Assembly (NCBI GenBank): GCA_030148625.1
Contig: JASBTC010000146.1
Span: 1 to 27,634 of the forward strand
Source of the DNA: Sphingobium sp.
GTDB lineage: Bacteria > Pseudomonadota > Alphaproteobacteria > Sphingomonadales > Sphingomonadaceae
Direction of reading: 5' to 3'
Length of the DNA: 27,634 bases
Part shown: in pieces, positions 16,914 through 24,737 of the stretch
Position numbering within the stretch: the stretch's first letter is position 1
Layout: each line of letters begins with the position of its first letter
Made by a program: the position numbers and the translations under genes
The notes under the pieces: generated by a model
What the model saw: only the letters and a program-made list of their open reading frames with translations
Databases searched by the model: none
Told to the model about the DNA's origin: nothing

Positions 16914-17186
16914 TCAGCCGCAGCTGGCGGAGGTCACCTTATTGTCCCGGTCGTAGCTGACGGTCAGCCGGTCGGCGCGGAAATCCATCGTCATCGCGCT
17001 GTCGGGCGGTCCCCAGCGCAAGCTGCGGGCGCCCGAAACCTTGAGCAATTCGGCGCCGAGCTCGGCGCTCACCGTGCGTCCGGCAAAGGCCGCGAGGCCG
17101 TCATTGCGGCACTCTCCACCGGCCTTTGCGGGCATTGTCGCGCAGCCCGCGAGCAGGACGCTTCCCAGAATTGCGAACGTCTTCAT
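16914..17186 (-). CDS. Small lipoprotein, peptidase inhibitor I78-like
   Basis: The 90-residue product begins MKTFAILGSVLLAGC, a lipoprotein signal peptide with lipobox LAGC and Cys15 as the lipidated residue, so it is predicted to be a periplasm-facing lipoprotein. The mature part (ECRNDGLAAFAGRTVSAELGAELLKVSGARSLRW, then TMDFRADRLTVSYDRDNKVTSASCG) follows the I78 inhibitor pattern: early Cys, AGR or IGQ turn, SGA-R, TMDxRxDRL, D-x-x-x-V and terminal CG. Cys28 (in GECR) and the Cys before the final Gly may form a disulfide. It overlaps the rnd stop by 4 bases (ATGA at 17183-17186), so it is translationally coupled to rnd. Protease inhibition is inferred from the family pattern only. Confidence 0.8.
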   Translation of the reverse strand: MKTFAILGSVLLAGCATMPAKAGGECRNDGLAAFAGRTVSAELGAELLKVSGARSLRWGPPDSAMTMDFRADRLTVSYDRDNKVTSASCG

Positions 17187-18364
17187 GCCGCACCTTCCGC
17201 ATCGGCCATCGTCATCGCCAGCTTGCCACCGCGCACGGCAAAGGCAAGCCGGCCCTCGACGAGCGCCAGCGCATCGCGGCCGAATTGTTCGAAGCGCCAT
17301 CCTTCGAGGATGGCGAGGCCGTCGCGCCGTCCGGCCGCCAGCATCTCGAGCTCCTCGGTGCGCGCCAGCAGTCGCGGCGCGACGCTCGATTCGCGCGCCC
17401 GGATCTTGAGCAGCAGCTTGAGCAGGTCGGCGACCAGCGTCCCGTCCTTGCCCAGGCCGGGCGTCCGGTCCTCGCGCACCGGCATCTCGGCGGCGGGGAG
17501 GGGGCCGGATGCGGCAAGTGCCGCCACCATCCGCGCACCGATATCGTTGCCAGCCCAGCTTCCCGAAAGCCCGCGGACCTTGGCGAGGTCGGATTGGACC
17601 CGCGGCGGATGGGCGGCAATATCCGCCAGCGTCTCGTCCTTGGCGATGCGGCCGCGCGGCAGATTCTTGTTCTGCGCCTCGCGCTCGCGCCATGCCGCCA
17701 GCGCCTTCAGCCGGCCGAGCACTTCGGGCTTGCGGCTGGGCACCTTGATCCGCAGCCATGCCTGTTCAGGGATGGTGACATAGTTGGATGGGTCGGCGAT
17801 CCGCTCCATTTCCTGATCCAGCCAGTCGCCGCGCCCAGTCTTGCGCAGCTTGGCGAGCATCCGGGGAAAGATCTTCACGAGATGGGTGACGTCGCCGATC
17901 GCATAATCGATCTGGCGCTGGTCGAGCGGACGGCGGCTCCAGTCGGTGAAGCGCGCACCCTTGTCGAGCGTGATCCCCAGCCAGCTGTCGACGAGATTGG
18001 AATAGCCGACCTGGTCGCCTTGCCCCAGCGCCATCGCCGCGATCTGGGTGTCGAACAGGGGGTGCGGGGTCTTGCCCGTCAGATTGTGGACGATCTCGAT
18101 ATCCTGGCCGCCGGCATGGAAGACCTTGAGGACGTCCTCATTGTCGACCAGCAGTTCGAGCAGCGGGCCCATATCCATGCCCTCCGCCTTGGGATCGATC
18201 GCGGCCGCCTCGCTTTCGTCGGCGATCTGAATCAGGCAAAGGTCCGGCCAATAGCTGTTCTCGCGCATGAACTCGGTATCGACCGCCACGAAGGGCGATC
18301 GCGCGAGGCGGGAACAGAGATCTGCGAGGGTCTTCGAGTCGGTGATGAGCGGATGAACGTGCAT
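17183..18364 (-). CDS. rnd: Ribonuclease D
   Basis: RNase D is a 3'-5' exonuclease of tRNA and small-RNA maturation. The 393-residue product carries the DEDD-y exonuclease domain in residues 1-190: VAVDTEFMRE (first D and E), VFHAGGQDIEIV (second D) and the QIDYAIGDVTHL block with Tyr and the last Asp. SNLVDSWLGITLDKGARFTDWSRRPL between them is typical. The HRDC domain follows (ALAAWREREAQNKNLPRGRIAKDETLADIA, about residues 230-290), with a second helical part after it. The ATG has AAGGGG 5 bases upstream. It is divergent from aspS, a linkage common in alphaproteobacteria, and is followed by the small lipoprotein gene. Confidence 0.95.
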   Translation of the reverse strand: MHVHPLITDSKTLADLCSRLARSPFVAVDTEFMRENSYWPDLCLIQIADESEAAAIDPKAEGMDMGPLLELLVDNEDVLKVFHAGGQDIEIVHNLTGKTPHPLFDTQIAAMALGQGDQVGYSNLVDSWLGITLDKGARFTDWSRRPLDQRQIDYAIGDVTHLVKIFPRMLAKLRKTGRGDWLDQEMERIADPSNYVTIPEQAWLRIKVPSRKPEVLGRLKALAAWREREAQNKNLPRGRIAKDETLADIAAHPPRVQSDLAKVRGLSGSWAGNDIGARMVAALAASGPLPAAEMPVREDRTPGLGKDGTLVADLLKLLLKIRARESSVAPRLLARTEELEMLAAGRRDGLAILEGWRFEQFGRDALALVEGRLAFAVRGGKLAMTMADAEGAA

Positions 18365-18391
18365 CGCGTCCCCTTATACCCGTCTCGCGGG

Positions 18392-18420
18392 TTGACAAAG
18401 CCGCTTCGCCCCTGTGTTAG
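18392..18420 (+). promoter_or_regulatory. Sigma70-like promoter of aspS
   Basis: TTGACA (18392-18397), a perfect -35, is followed after exactly 17 bases by TGTTAG (18415-18420) as -10, about 47 bases before the aspS ATG. The site lies in the 103-base divergent interval with rnd. A small hairpin (ACCCG, TCTCG, CGGGT at 18378-18392) abuts the -35. Confidence 0.65.
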
Positions 18421-18467
18421 CGCCCTTTCACCGGCATTGCCGACGAACAACCGGAAAAACGAGCATC

Positions 18468-20246
18468 ATGCACGCCTATCGCACCCATAAATGCGCGGAA
18501 TTGCGCGCCGCCCAGGTTGGAGAGAGCGTTCGCCTCTCGGGCTGGATCCATCGCAAGCGCGATCATGGCGGGCTGCTGTTCGTCGATCTCCGCGATCATT
18601 ACGGCATCACCCAGATCGTCACCGACGTGGATTCGGAAGCGTTCAAGGTCATCGACCGGGCCCGCGCCGAATCCGTGATCACGGTCACCGGCGATGTCGT
18701 TGCCCGGTCGCCCGAGACGGTGAACCCGAATCTGCCGACCGGCGAGATCGAGATCCGCGCCCGCGACGTGTCGATCCAGTCCCAGGCGCAGGAACTGCCG
18801 CTGCCGGTGTTCGGCGACGCCGAATATCCCGAGGATATTCGCCTGCGCTATCGCTTCCTCGACCTTCGTCGCGAGCGCATCCACGCCAATATCGTGCTGC
18901 GCAGCAAGGTGATCGCGTCGATCCGCCAGCGCATGATCGGCCAGGGCTTCACCGAGTTCCAGACGCCGATCCTGACCGCGTCGAGCCCGGAGGGCGCGCG
19001 CGACTATCTGGTGCCCAGCCGCGTCCATCCCGGCAAATTCTACGCGCTGCCGCAGGCGCCGCAGATGTTCAAGCAACTGCTGATGGTCGCCGGCTTCGAT
19101 CGCTATTTCCAGATCGCGCCCTGCTTCCGCGACGAAGACGCACGCGCCGACCGCAGCCCGGGTGAATTCTACCAGCTCGATTTCGAGATGAGCTTCGTCA
19201 CCCAGGACGACGTGTTCGCAGCGATCGAACCCGTGCTCCACGGCGTGTTCGAGGAGTTCGCCAAGGGCCGCAGCGTTACCCCGGCGCCGTTCCCGCGCAT
19301 TCCCTACCGCGAATCGATGCTGAAATACGGCAACGACAAGCCCGATCTGCGCAACCCGATCGAGATCGTCGACGTCACCGAGCATTTCCGCGACTCGGGC
19401 TTCGGCATCTTCGCCGGCATCGTCGCCGGCGGCGGCACGATCCGCGCGATCCCGGCGCCCAAGGCGGGCGAGCGCAGCCGCAAATTCTTCGACGAGATGA
19501 ACGACTGGTCGCGTACCGAAGGTTATTCGGGCCTCGGCTATATCACCATCACGGGCGGTGAAGCCGGTGGCCCGATCGCCAAGAATCACGGTCCAGAAGC
19601 GACCGCGAAGCTGATCGAGGCGCTTGGTCTCGGCCCCGACGACGGCGTGTTCTTCGCCGCCGGCAAGGAAGCCGATGCCGCGAAGCTGGCAGGTCTTGCG
19701 CGTACGCGCGCCGGCGAACAGCTCGGCCTGATCGACGCCAACGCCTTCGCATTCTGCTGGATCGTCGATTTCCCGATGTTCGAATGGGACGAGGACAACA
19801 AGAAGGTCGATTTCAGCCACAACCCCTTCTCGATGCCGCAGGGCGAGTTGGAAGCGCTGGAGACCAAGGATCCGCTCGATATCCTCGCCTATCAGTATGA
19901 CATCGTCTGCAACGGCATCGAGCTGAGCTCGGGCGCGATCCGGAACCATCGGCCTGAGATCATGTACAAGGCGTTCGAGATCGCCGGCTACAGCCAGGAA
20001 GAGGTCGACACCAACTTTGCGGGCATGATCAACGCGTTCAAGTTCGGCGCGCCGCCCCATGGCGGCTCGGCACCGGGCATCGACCGCATCGTCATGTTGC
20101 TGGCCGACGAGCCGAACATCCGCGAGGTCATCGTCTTCCCGATGAACCAGAAGGCCGAAGACCTGATGATGGGCGCGCCGAGCGCGGTGACCGCCAAGCA
20201 ACTGCGCGAGCTCAACATCCGCATCGTCGAGCCGACAAAGAGCTGA
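18468..20246 (+). CDS. aspS: Aspartyl-tRNA synthetase AspS
   Basis: AspRS charges tRNA with aspartate in the cytoplasm. The 592-residue product has the bacterial-type length: an OB-fold anticodon-binding domain at the N terminus ([30 protein letters not shown]) and class II motifs [32 protein letters not shown] and [14 protein letters not shown]. The bacterial insertion domain lies between motifs 2 and 3. His33 in KRDHGG is the residue reported for non-discriminating AspRS enzymes, which charge both tRNA-Asp and tRNA-Asn; discriminating ones such as E. coli have Leu there. The chosen ATG is preceded by only a weak ribosome site. An upstream in-frame ATG at 18414 overlaps the promoter and is rejected. 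It probably forms its own transcript. Confidence 0.96.
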   Translation: MHAYRTHKCAELRAAQVGESVRLSGWIHRKRDHGGLLFVDLRDHYGITQIVTDVDSEAFKVIDRARAESVITVTGDVVARSPETVNPNLPTGEIEIRARDVSIQSQAQELPLPVFGDAEYPEDIRLRYRFLDLRRERIHANIVLRSKVIASIRQRMIGQGFTEFQTPILTASSPEGARDYLVPSRVHPGKFYALPQAPQMFKQLLMVAGFDRYFQIAPCFRDEDARADRSPGEFYQLDFEMSFVTQDDVFAAIEPVLHGVFEEFAKGRSVTPAPFPRIPYRESMLKYGNDKPDLRNPIEIVDVTEHFRDSGFGIFAGIVAGGGTIRAIPAPKAGERSRKFFDEMNDWSRTEGYSGLGYITITGGEAGGPIAKNHGPEATAKLIEALGLGPDDGVFFAAGKEADAAKLAGLARTRAGEQLGLIDANAFAFCWIVDFPMFEWDEDNKKVDFSHNPFSMPQGELEALETKDPLDILAYQYDIVCNGIELSSGAIRNHRPEIMYKAFEIAGYSQEEVDTNFAGMINAFKFGAPPHGGSAPGIDRIVMLLADEPNIREVIVFPMNQKAEDLMMGAPSAVTAKQLRELNIRIVEPTKS

Positions 20247-20251
20247 CCTCT

Positions 20252-20273
20252 CCCCTCCCGCTTGCGGGAGGGG
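20252..20273 (+). repeat. GC-rich perfect hairpin after aspS
   Basis: CCCCTCCCGC (20252-20261) and GCGGGAGGGG (20264-20273) are perfect mirror images around TT. The practical structure is a 9-bp stem with a CTTG loop, 5 bases after the aspS stop codon. G-rich sequence follows instead of a U tract. It may act as a 3'-end stabiliser or weak terminator, or simply be a dispersed repeat of a type frequent in sphingomonads. Confidence 0.65.
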
Positions 20274-20284
20274 CCGGGGGAGGG

Positions 20285-20321
20285 CATGTCAGGCATCCTG
20301 CGGAGCAAGGAGCCTGACATG
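20285..20321 (+). promoter_or_regulatory. Hairpin over the ppk2 ribosome site and start codon
   Basis: CATGTCAGGC (20285-20294) pairs perfectly with GCCTGACATG (20312-20321). The second arm contains the ppk2 ATG (20319-20321). Inside the loop TCCT (20296-20299) can pair with AGGA (20308-20311), with one bulged A. This covers the Shine-Dalgarno AAGGAG (20307-20312), so both ribosome site and start codon would be buried in an RNA of about 14 base pairs. It could be a translational switch or, as DNA, a dyad operator. The pairing is seen; the function is inferred. Confidence 0.6.
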
Positions 20322-21119
20322 TCGATCGACCTCAGCGACTTTGAACGAGGCGAGAAGTTCGAAGGCGACTATGACGAGGCGCTGAAGGCCGGGCAGGAAC
20401 GCCTCGCGCGTGCGCAGGCCGCTTATATCTGCCACGGCGCCCGCGCGATCATCGTGCTCGAGGGCTGGGATGCGGCGGGCAAGGGCGGGGCGATCAGCCG
20501 GATGACCGCCGAGCTCGATCCCCGATATTTCGAGGTCTGGCCGATCTCGGCACCGACACCCGATGAGAAGGAGCGCCATTTCCTTTGGCGGTTCTGGCGG
20601 CGGCTGCCGCGTGCGCGCGAAATGGCAGTCTTCGACCGCTCCTGGTATGGCCGGGTGCTTGTCGAACGCGTCGAGGGCTATGCCAGCGAATCAGAGTGGC
20701 GCCGCGGCTATGACGAGATCAACGAATTCGAGGCGCAGCAGAAGGATGCCGGCACGACGATCGTGAAGCTGTTCCTTCACGTGACTCAGGCCGAGCAGGA
20801 CAAGCGCCTCGCCAAGCGGCTCGATCATCCCTGGAAGCGGTGGAAGACCGGCGAGGAGGATTTCCGCAACCGTGCGCGCCGGTCGGACTATCTCAAGGCG
20901 ATGCACGACATGTTCGCGGTCACCGACACGCGCTGGGCGCCGTGGAAGGTGATCGACGCCAATAACAAGAAAGCGGCGCGGATCGCGACTATGATGCATG
21001 TCGCCGACCGGCTGGAAGCCGGCGTGAAGATGGAGCCACCGCCGCTCGACCCCGCTGTCGTGAAGCTGGCGGAGAAAGCGTTCGGCTATAAGCCGGAGAA
21101 AGCGGATGATGAGGATTGA
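20319..21119 (+). CDS. Polyphosphate kinase 2 family protein
   Basis: PPK2 enzymes use polyphosphate to phosphorylate nucleotides (ADP, GDP or AMP, depending on class). The 266-residue, single-domain product has Walker A in VLEGWDAAGKGGAISRM. Walker B is seen in AVFDRSWYGRVLVERVEG, and the lid region in RLDHPWKRWKTGEEDFRNRARRSDYLKAMHDMF. WAPWKVIDANNKKAARI matches the conserved C-terminal segment. The class is not clear from the lid sequence. The ATG at 20319 has AAGGAG 6 bases upstream. Another in-frame ATG at 20286 would add 11 residues but has GGGAGGG only one base away. The gene lies 72 bases after aspS, with two hairpins in its leader. With ppk1 and ppx it makes a third polyphosphate gene in this window. 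Confidence 0.92.
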   Translation: MSIDLSDFERGEKFEGDYDEALKAGQERLARAQAAYICHGARAIIVLEGWDAAGKGGAISRMTAELDPRYFEVWPISAPTPDEKERHFLWRFWRRLPRAREMAVFDRSWYGRVLVERVEGYASESEWRRGYDEINEFEAQQKDAGTTIVKLFLHVTQAEQDKRLAKRLDHPWKRWKTGEEDFRNRARRSDYLKAMHDMFAVTDTRWAPWKVIDANNKKAARIATMMHVADRLEAGVKMEPPPLDPAVVKLAEKAFGYKPEKADDED

Positions 21120-21136
21120 GCAAGATCAGGTAACAA

Positions 21137-21160
21137 GATCCCTGCTTTCGCCAGGATGAC
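21137..21160. repeat. Dispersed short repeat between ppk2 and greB
   Basis: GATCCCTGCTTTCGCCAGGA followed by TGAC forms a small imperfect hairpin (CCTG, CTTTCGC, CAGG). It is a second copy of the family seen at 15397-15422. It lies in the 62-base convergent interval between ppk2 and greB, where no U-tract terminator is visible. Confidence 0.65.
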
Positions 21161-21181
21161 CAAGGGAATCAAAGGCAGCGT

Positions 21182-21661
21182 CTACGGATAGTCGATCTTC
21201 ATCACTTCATATTCGATCGTGCCGACCGGTAGCTCGACGCGCCGCAGATCGCCAACTGTGGCGCCGCGCAAAGCCCGCGCCAGCGGGGCATTCCAGCCGA
21301 CAAGGCCGTTGCCCGCATCCGCTTCGTCGTCGCCGACCAGGGTGAGCGTGCGCGTGCGATCCTGTTCGTCGGCGATCGTCACGGTGGCGCCGAAGAAGAC
21401 GCGCCCGCGATCTTCCTGCTGCGCGGGATCGATCACTTTCGCGGCTTTCATGCGCTTGGAAAGCCAGCCCAGCCGTCGGTCGATCTCACGCAGGCGCTTG
21501 CGGCCATAGATATAGTCGCCATTTTCCGAACGATCGCCATTGCCCGCCGCCCAGGAGATCACCTCGACCAGCTTGGGACGCTCGTCGGACAGCAGCGCCT
21601 GATATTCGGCATGCAGCCGGGAATAGCCGCTGGGCGTGATATAATTGGGACGGTCCATCAT
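21182..21661 (-). CDS. greB: Transcription elongation factor GreB
   Basis: Gre factors enter the secondary channel of RNA polymerase and trigger cleavage of backtracked RNA. The 159-residue product matches GreB length. The N terminus MMDRPNYITPSGYSRLHAEYQALL opens the coiled-coil domain, whose tip carries the acidic GNGDRSENGDYIYGRKRLREID. The C-terminal FKBP-like domain follows (FFGATVTIADEQ, then GWNAPLARALRGATVGD and IEYEVMKIDYP). RPNYITPSGY favours GreB over GreA. The start could also be the ATG at 21679, adding MLDATA; neither has a strong ribosome site. It is downstream of slt on the same strand with 86 bases of repeat-like sequence between, so it may have its own promoter. Confidence 0.9.
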   Translation of the reverse strand: MMDRPNYITPSGYSRLHAEYQALLSDERPKLVEVISWAAGNGDRSENGDYIYGRKRLREIDRRLGWLSKRMKAAKVIDPAQQEDRGRVFFGATVTIADEQDRTRTLTLVGDDEADAGNGLVGWNAPLARALRGATVGDLRRVELPVGTIEYEVMKIDYP

Positions 21662-21683
21662 CGCCGTGGCATCTAACATCCGC

Positions 21684-21725
21684 GTCACCCCGGCGAAAGG
21701 ATCTCCCGAGCGAAGTCGAAGGGCC
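21684..21725. repeat. Composite of dispersed repeats upstream of greB
   Basis: GCGTCACCCCGGCGAAAGGA (from 21684) is the reverse-orientation match to the repeats at 15397-15422 and 21137-21160. It is followed by CCGAGCGAAGTCGAAGGGCC, which resembles one half of another common dispersed repeat. Both lie in the gap between slt and greB. Confidence 0.55.
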
Positions 21726-21747
21726 GGGGCTTGTGCGGAGTGCCGGG

Positions 21748-23763
21748 CTACCCCGCGCTTCGCTTGCCCAGATACCAGGACAGGGGCGTCCGAGCGCCCC
21801 GGCTGCGTGCGCGCTCCGGATTGATCGCGTCGTACACCACGGCATTTTCGAGCACGCGCTGCACATAGTTGCGCGTTTCGAAGATCGGGATCTGCTCGAT
21901 CCAGTCGATCATGTCGACGCCGGGCATGCGGGGATCGCCATTGGCGCGCAGCCATTTGTTCACATTGCCCGGCCCGGCATTGTAGGCGGCGACCGCCAGC
22001 GGATAGCTGCCGCCGAAATAGCTGAGCATCGACTGGAAATAGGTCGATCCGAGGCGGATATTGTAGAGCGGATCGCTGGTCAGCCCGGTCAGATTGTAGC
22101 TTTCCCCGATCTTGCCCGCGGTCTCGCGCGCGGTACCGGGCATGAGCTGCATCAGCCCGCGCGCGCCGGCATGGCTGACGGCTTCACGGTCGAACTGGCT
22201 TTCCTGCCGGGTGATCGCATGGACCATGGTGAAGTTCGATTCGTGCCCGCTCGGCATGGTCACCACCGGAAAGCCGCTGCGGACATAGTCGTTATGGCCG
22301 TTGAGCCGGGCGCTGCGCGCAATCATCACGCCCAGATCCGGGCGCTGGATCTCGCGCGCCAGCTCGGCCGCGAAATGATGATCGAGATCGCTTTTTGCGT
22401 CGTTGGAGATGCTGCGCAGGAATTGCGTCTGGTCGCGCCAGTCGCCGACTTCGCCGAGCACGCGCGCGGCGCGCACGACGGTGCGGTCGAAGAATGCGGT
22501 GCGCTCACCGGCCGAGGGGGTGATCGTCGGCCCCGGTGATGGCGGCGGAATCGGCAGGCCGAGCCGTTCGAGCGCAAGCTGGCCGTAAAACTGGTCGTTG
22601 AACTCGGCCGCGCGCTGGAAAAAGCTGCTGGCGCGTTCGGCCTGGCCGGCGGCCTGCGCGGCGCGCGCGGCCCAGTAAAAGCCCTTGGACTGGGTCTGCG
22701 GCGAACGCGCGGCAAGCGCGTAACGCTCGAACATGCCGATCGCGTCGGAGGCGCGCCCGAGCTTCTGCATCGCCGTCGTGCCGGCCAGCCAGACCAGGCT
22801 GGTATAATCGTCGCGCTCGCCGATCGGTCGGTCCCGGATGTCGGTGCCCGTCACATAGGCGTCGTCGACCTTGCTCGCGATATTATAGGCGAGCGACCAT
22901 TGCGTGTCGTTCGCCGCGGCACGCGCGTTGGTCAGCAGCGTCTCGAACCATTTTTCGGCGTCGAGCGGCGGCGTGGTCAGCGTGCGCGGCTCCGCCAGAT
23001 AGGCGCGCGCGGCGGGGCTATTCCCCGTCGTCCGCAGCCAGCCGGCGCGATCGGCGATATAGCCCGGCTCGTTGCGGAGGCGATCGTCGAGCGCCGCGGC
23101 CTTGGTGCCCGCATCGGCCGACTTGGCCTGCATGGCGATTCGCGCCTCGAACAGCGGGCGTTTGTCGCTCGAGACGAAGGGAAGCTGGCGGACGGCGGCA
23201 TTGCTGGCCCCAGCCCAGAGCAGGCGTTCCATGCGAAGATCATGATCGGCCTGCGTCAGTGCGCCGGCGAACGCGCCGATGATTCGCGCTTCGTCCTCCG
23301 GCGACAATGTTCCGCCCGTCCAGGCGCGGCGCGCCACGGCGCGGGCCTGCTCGGTGCGCCCCATCGCGAGCAGCGCGATGGCGTGTCGTGCCTCTCCGGT
23401 GGTGGTGAGTGCCGGCATCCGTTCGAAATAGGCCGCGACCTGCGGCGGCGAATAATTGTTCGGATTGATCGCGCGCTCGGCGGTCTTGCGCATCGCGGCT
23501 TCGCCCGGCCATCCCGGATTCGCGACGAGAAAGCTCGCATAGTCCGAGAATGGATAGCTGTCGGACTGGCGAAGCCGATTCCAGCTCAGCAGGGTTTCCG
23601 CCACGGGGTCGGTGCGCGCCGGCCGGGCCGCGCCGGTGACGCCGCCCTGAAGCTGCGCCCGGTACCAGCTCCGCTGGTCGGGACTCAGCGTGTCCGCCAT
23701 GGCGACGGTGGAGGCCGAAAACATCAGGCCTGCTGCAATCAATCGTAGAACCATGCTGGACAT
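21748..23763 (-). CDS. slt: Soluble lytic murein transglycosylase (Slt70-like)
   Basis: The enzyme cleaves the MurNAc-GlcNAc bond of peptidoglycan in the periplasm, leaving 1,6-anhydromuramic acid. The 671-residue product begins MSSMVLRLIAAGLMFSASTVAMA, a signal peptide. About 450 residues of helical superhelix follow, rich in Ala and Trp (for example FYWAARAAQAAGQAERASSF). The C-terminal SLT goose-lysozyme-like domain holds AITRQESQFDREAVSHAGARGLMQLMPGTA, with catalytic Glu521, and AYNAGPGNVNKWL. The frame is open to 23814, but that start lacks a signal peptide. The gene diverges from dapA, with 98 bases between. The cell-wall role fits the linkage to dapA. Confidence 0.93.
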   Translation of the reverse strand: MSSMVLRLIAAGLMFSASTVAMADTLSPDQRSWYRAQLQGGVTGAARPARTDPVAETLLSWNRLRQSDSYPFSDYASFLVANPGWPGEAAMRKTAERAINPNNYSPPQVAAYFERMPALTTTGEARHAIALLAMGRTEQARAVARRAWTGGTLSPEDEARIIGAFAGALTQADHDLRMERLLWAGASNAAVRQLPFVSSDKRPLFEARIAMQAKSADAGTKAAALDDRLRNEPGYIADRAGWLRTTGNSPAARAYLAEPRTLTTPPLDAEKWFETLLTNARAAANDTQWSLAYNIASKVDDAYVTGTDIRDRPIGERDDYTSLVWLAGTTAMQKLGRASDAIGMFERYALAARSPQTQSKGFYWAARAAQAAGQAERASSFFQRAAEFNDQFYGQLALERLGLPIPPPSPGPTITPSAGERTAFFDRTVVRAARVLGEVGDWRDQTQFLRSISNDAKSDLDHHFAAELAREIQRPDLGVMIARSARLNGHNDYVRSGFPVVTMPSGHESNFTMVHAITRQESQFDREAVSHAGARGLMQLMPGTARETAGKIGESYNLTGLTSDPLYNIRLGSTYFQSMLSYFGGSYPLAVAAYNAGPGNVNKWLRANGDPRMPGVDMIDWIEQIPIFETRNYVQRVLENAVVYDAINPERARSRGARTPLSWYLGKRSAG

Positions 23764-23819
23764 TTTAGGGGTGCGGTCCTTATCAGGCGCTGAACAACGA
23801 AACCTATGTAGCATGCGCG

Positions 23820-23829
23820 GTCTATAGAC
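23820..23829. promoter_or_regulatory. 10-bp palindrome in the slt/dapA divergent region
   Basis: GTCTATAGAC is a perfect palindrome roughly midway between the divergent slt and dapA starts. It could be part of an operator or of a -10 region (TATAGA on either strand), but I found no well-spaced -35 for it on either strand. Confidence 0.25.
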
Positions 23830-23861
23830 GCGGTCCTGCGATGAATTGAAGGAGCAAAGGC

Positions 23862-24737
23862 ATGTTTTCCGGGTCGATTCCGGCTCTGGCGACGCCGTTT
23901 CGCGACGGGGTGTTCGACGAGCACGCCTTTCGTGCCTTCATCGACTGGCAAATCGCCGAAGGAAGCAAGGGGCTGGTCCCCTGCGGAACCACCGGCGAAT
24001 CCGCGACAATGACGATCGCCGAGCATAATCGCGTCATCGAAGTCACGATCGAGCAGGCAGCCGGGCGTGTGCCCGTGATCGCCGGCTGCGGATCGAACGA
24101 TACCGTGGTGGCGCTCGAACATATGAAGGTGGCGAAGGCCGCGGGGGCCGCTGCGGCACTTGTCGTCGCGCCTTATTACAACAAGCCCAATCAGGAAGGT
24201 GTCTACGCGCATTTCGCGTATCTGGCCGAGCGCTGCGATCTGCCGATCATCCTCTATAATGTGCCCAGCCGCACGATCACCGATATCGAGACCGCGACGA
24301 TGGGGCGGCTGGCCGAATTGCCGACGATCGTCGGCGTGAAGGATGCTTGCGGCAATGTCGCGCGCGTGACGGCGCAGCGCCTCGCCTGCGGTGCCGATTT
24401 TTGCCAGCTCTCGGGCAATGACGACATGGCGCTCGGCTTCATGGCGATGGGCGGATCGGGCTGCATCTCGGTCACGGCGAATGCCGCGCCGCGGCTTTGC
24501 GCCGAATTCCAGGCCGCTTGCGCCGCCGGCGACTGGGACATCGCGCTCCAGCTTCAGGACAGGCTTTATCCGCTGCACGCCGCCTTGTTCAGCGACGCTT
24601 CACCTGGGCCGGTCAAATATGCGTTGAACCGGATGCGCAACGATTTCTCTCCCGATGTACGCCTGCCCATGACGCCGCCCTCCGCCGCGAGCCGCGCGGT
24701 TGTGGATGCGGCCATGGAGATTGCAGGGCTCACCTGA
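23862..24737 (+). CDS. dapA: 4-hydroxy-tetrahydrodipicolinate synthase DapA
   Basis: DapA condenses pyruvate with aspartate semialdehyde, the first committed step to diaminopimelate and lysine. The 291-residue product has the family length. It shows [10 protein letters not shown] at the start and [13 protein letters not shown] with Thr43 and Thr44. Tyr132 lies in LYNVPSRT, and the Schiff-base Lys160 in [10 protein letters not shown]. The ATG has a strong AAGGAG 7 bases upstream. smpB begins on the last base of the dapA TGA, so translation is coupled. Downstream lie a DUF2062 gene and cckA. The diaminopimelate role connects with the divergent slt gene. Confidence 0.97.
   Translation: MFSGSIPALATPFRDGVFDEHAFRAFIDWQIAEGSKGLVPCGTTGESATMTIAEHNRVIEVTIEQAAGRVPVIAGCGSNDTVVALEHMKVAKAAGAAAALVVAPYYNKPNQEGVYAHFAYLAERCDLPIILYNVPSRTITDIETATMGRLAELPTIVGVKDACGNVARVTAQRLACGADFCQLSGNDDMALGFMAMGGSGCISVTANAAPRLCAEFQAACAAGDWDIALQLQDRLYPLHAALFSDASPGPVKYALNRMRNDFSPDVRLPMTPPSAASRAVVDAAMEIAGLT

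Noticed and set aside
18373..18378. TATAAG on the minus strand just before rnd, suggesting a leaderless rnd transcript
   Set aside because: The downstream part reads as a normal Shine-Dalgarno (AAGGGG) 5 bases from the ATG, and no -35 is found at the right distance.
20286..20318. Alternative ppk2 start at the ATG at 20286
   Set aside because: The G-rich stretch before it is only one base away, while ATG 20319 has AAGGAG at an ideal 6 bases. Kept only as an alternative.
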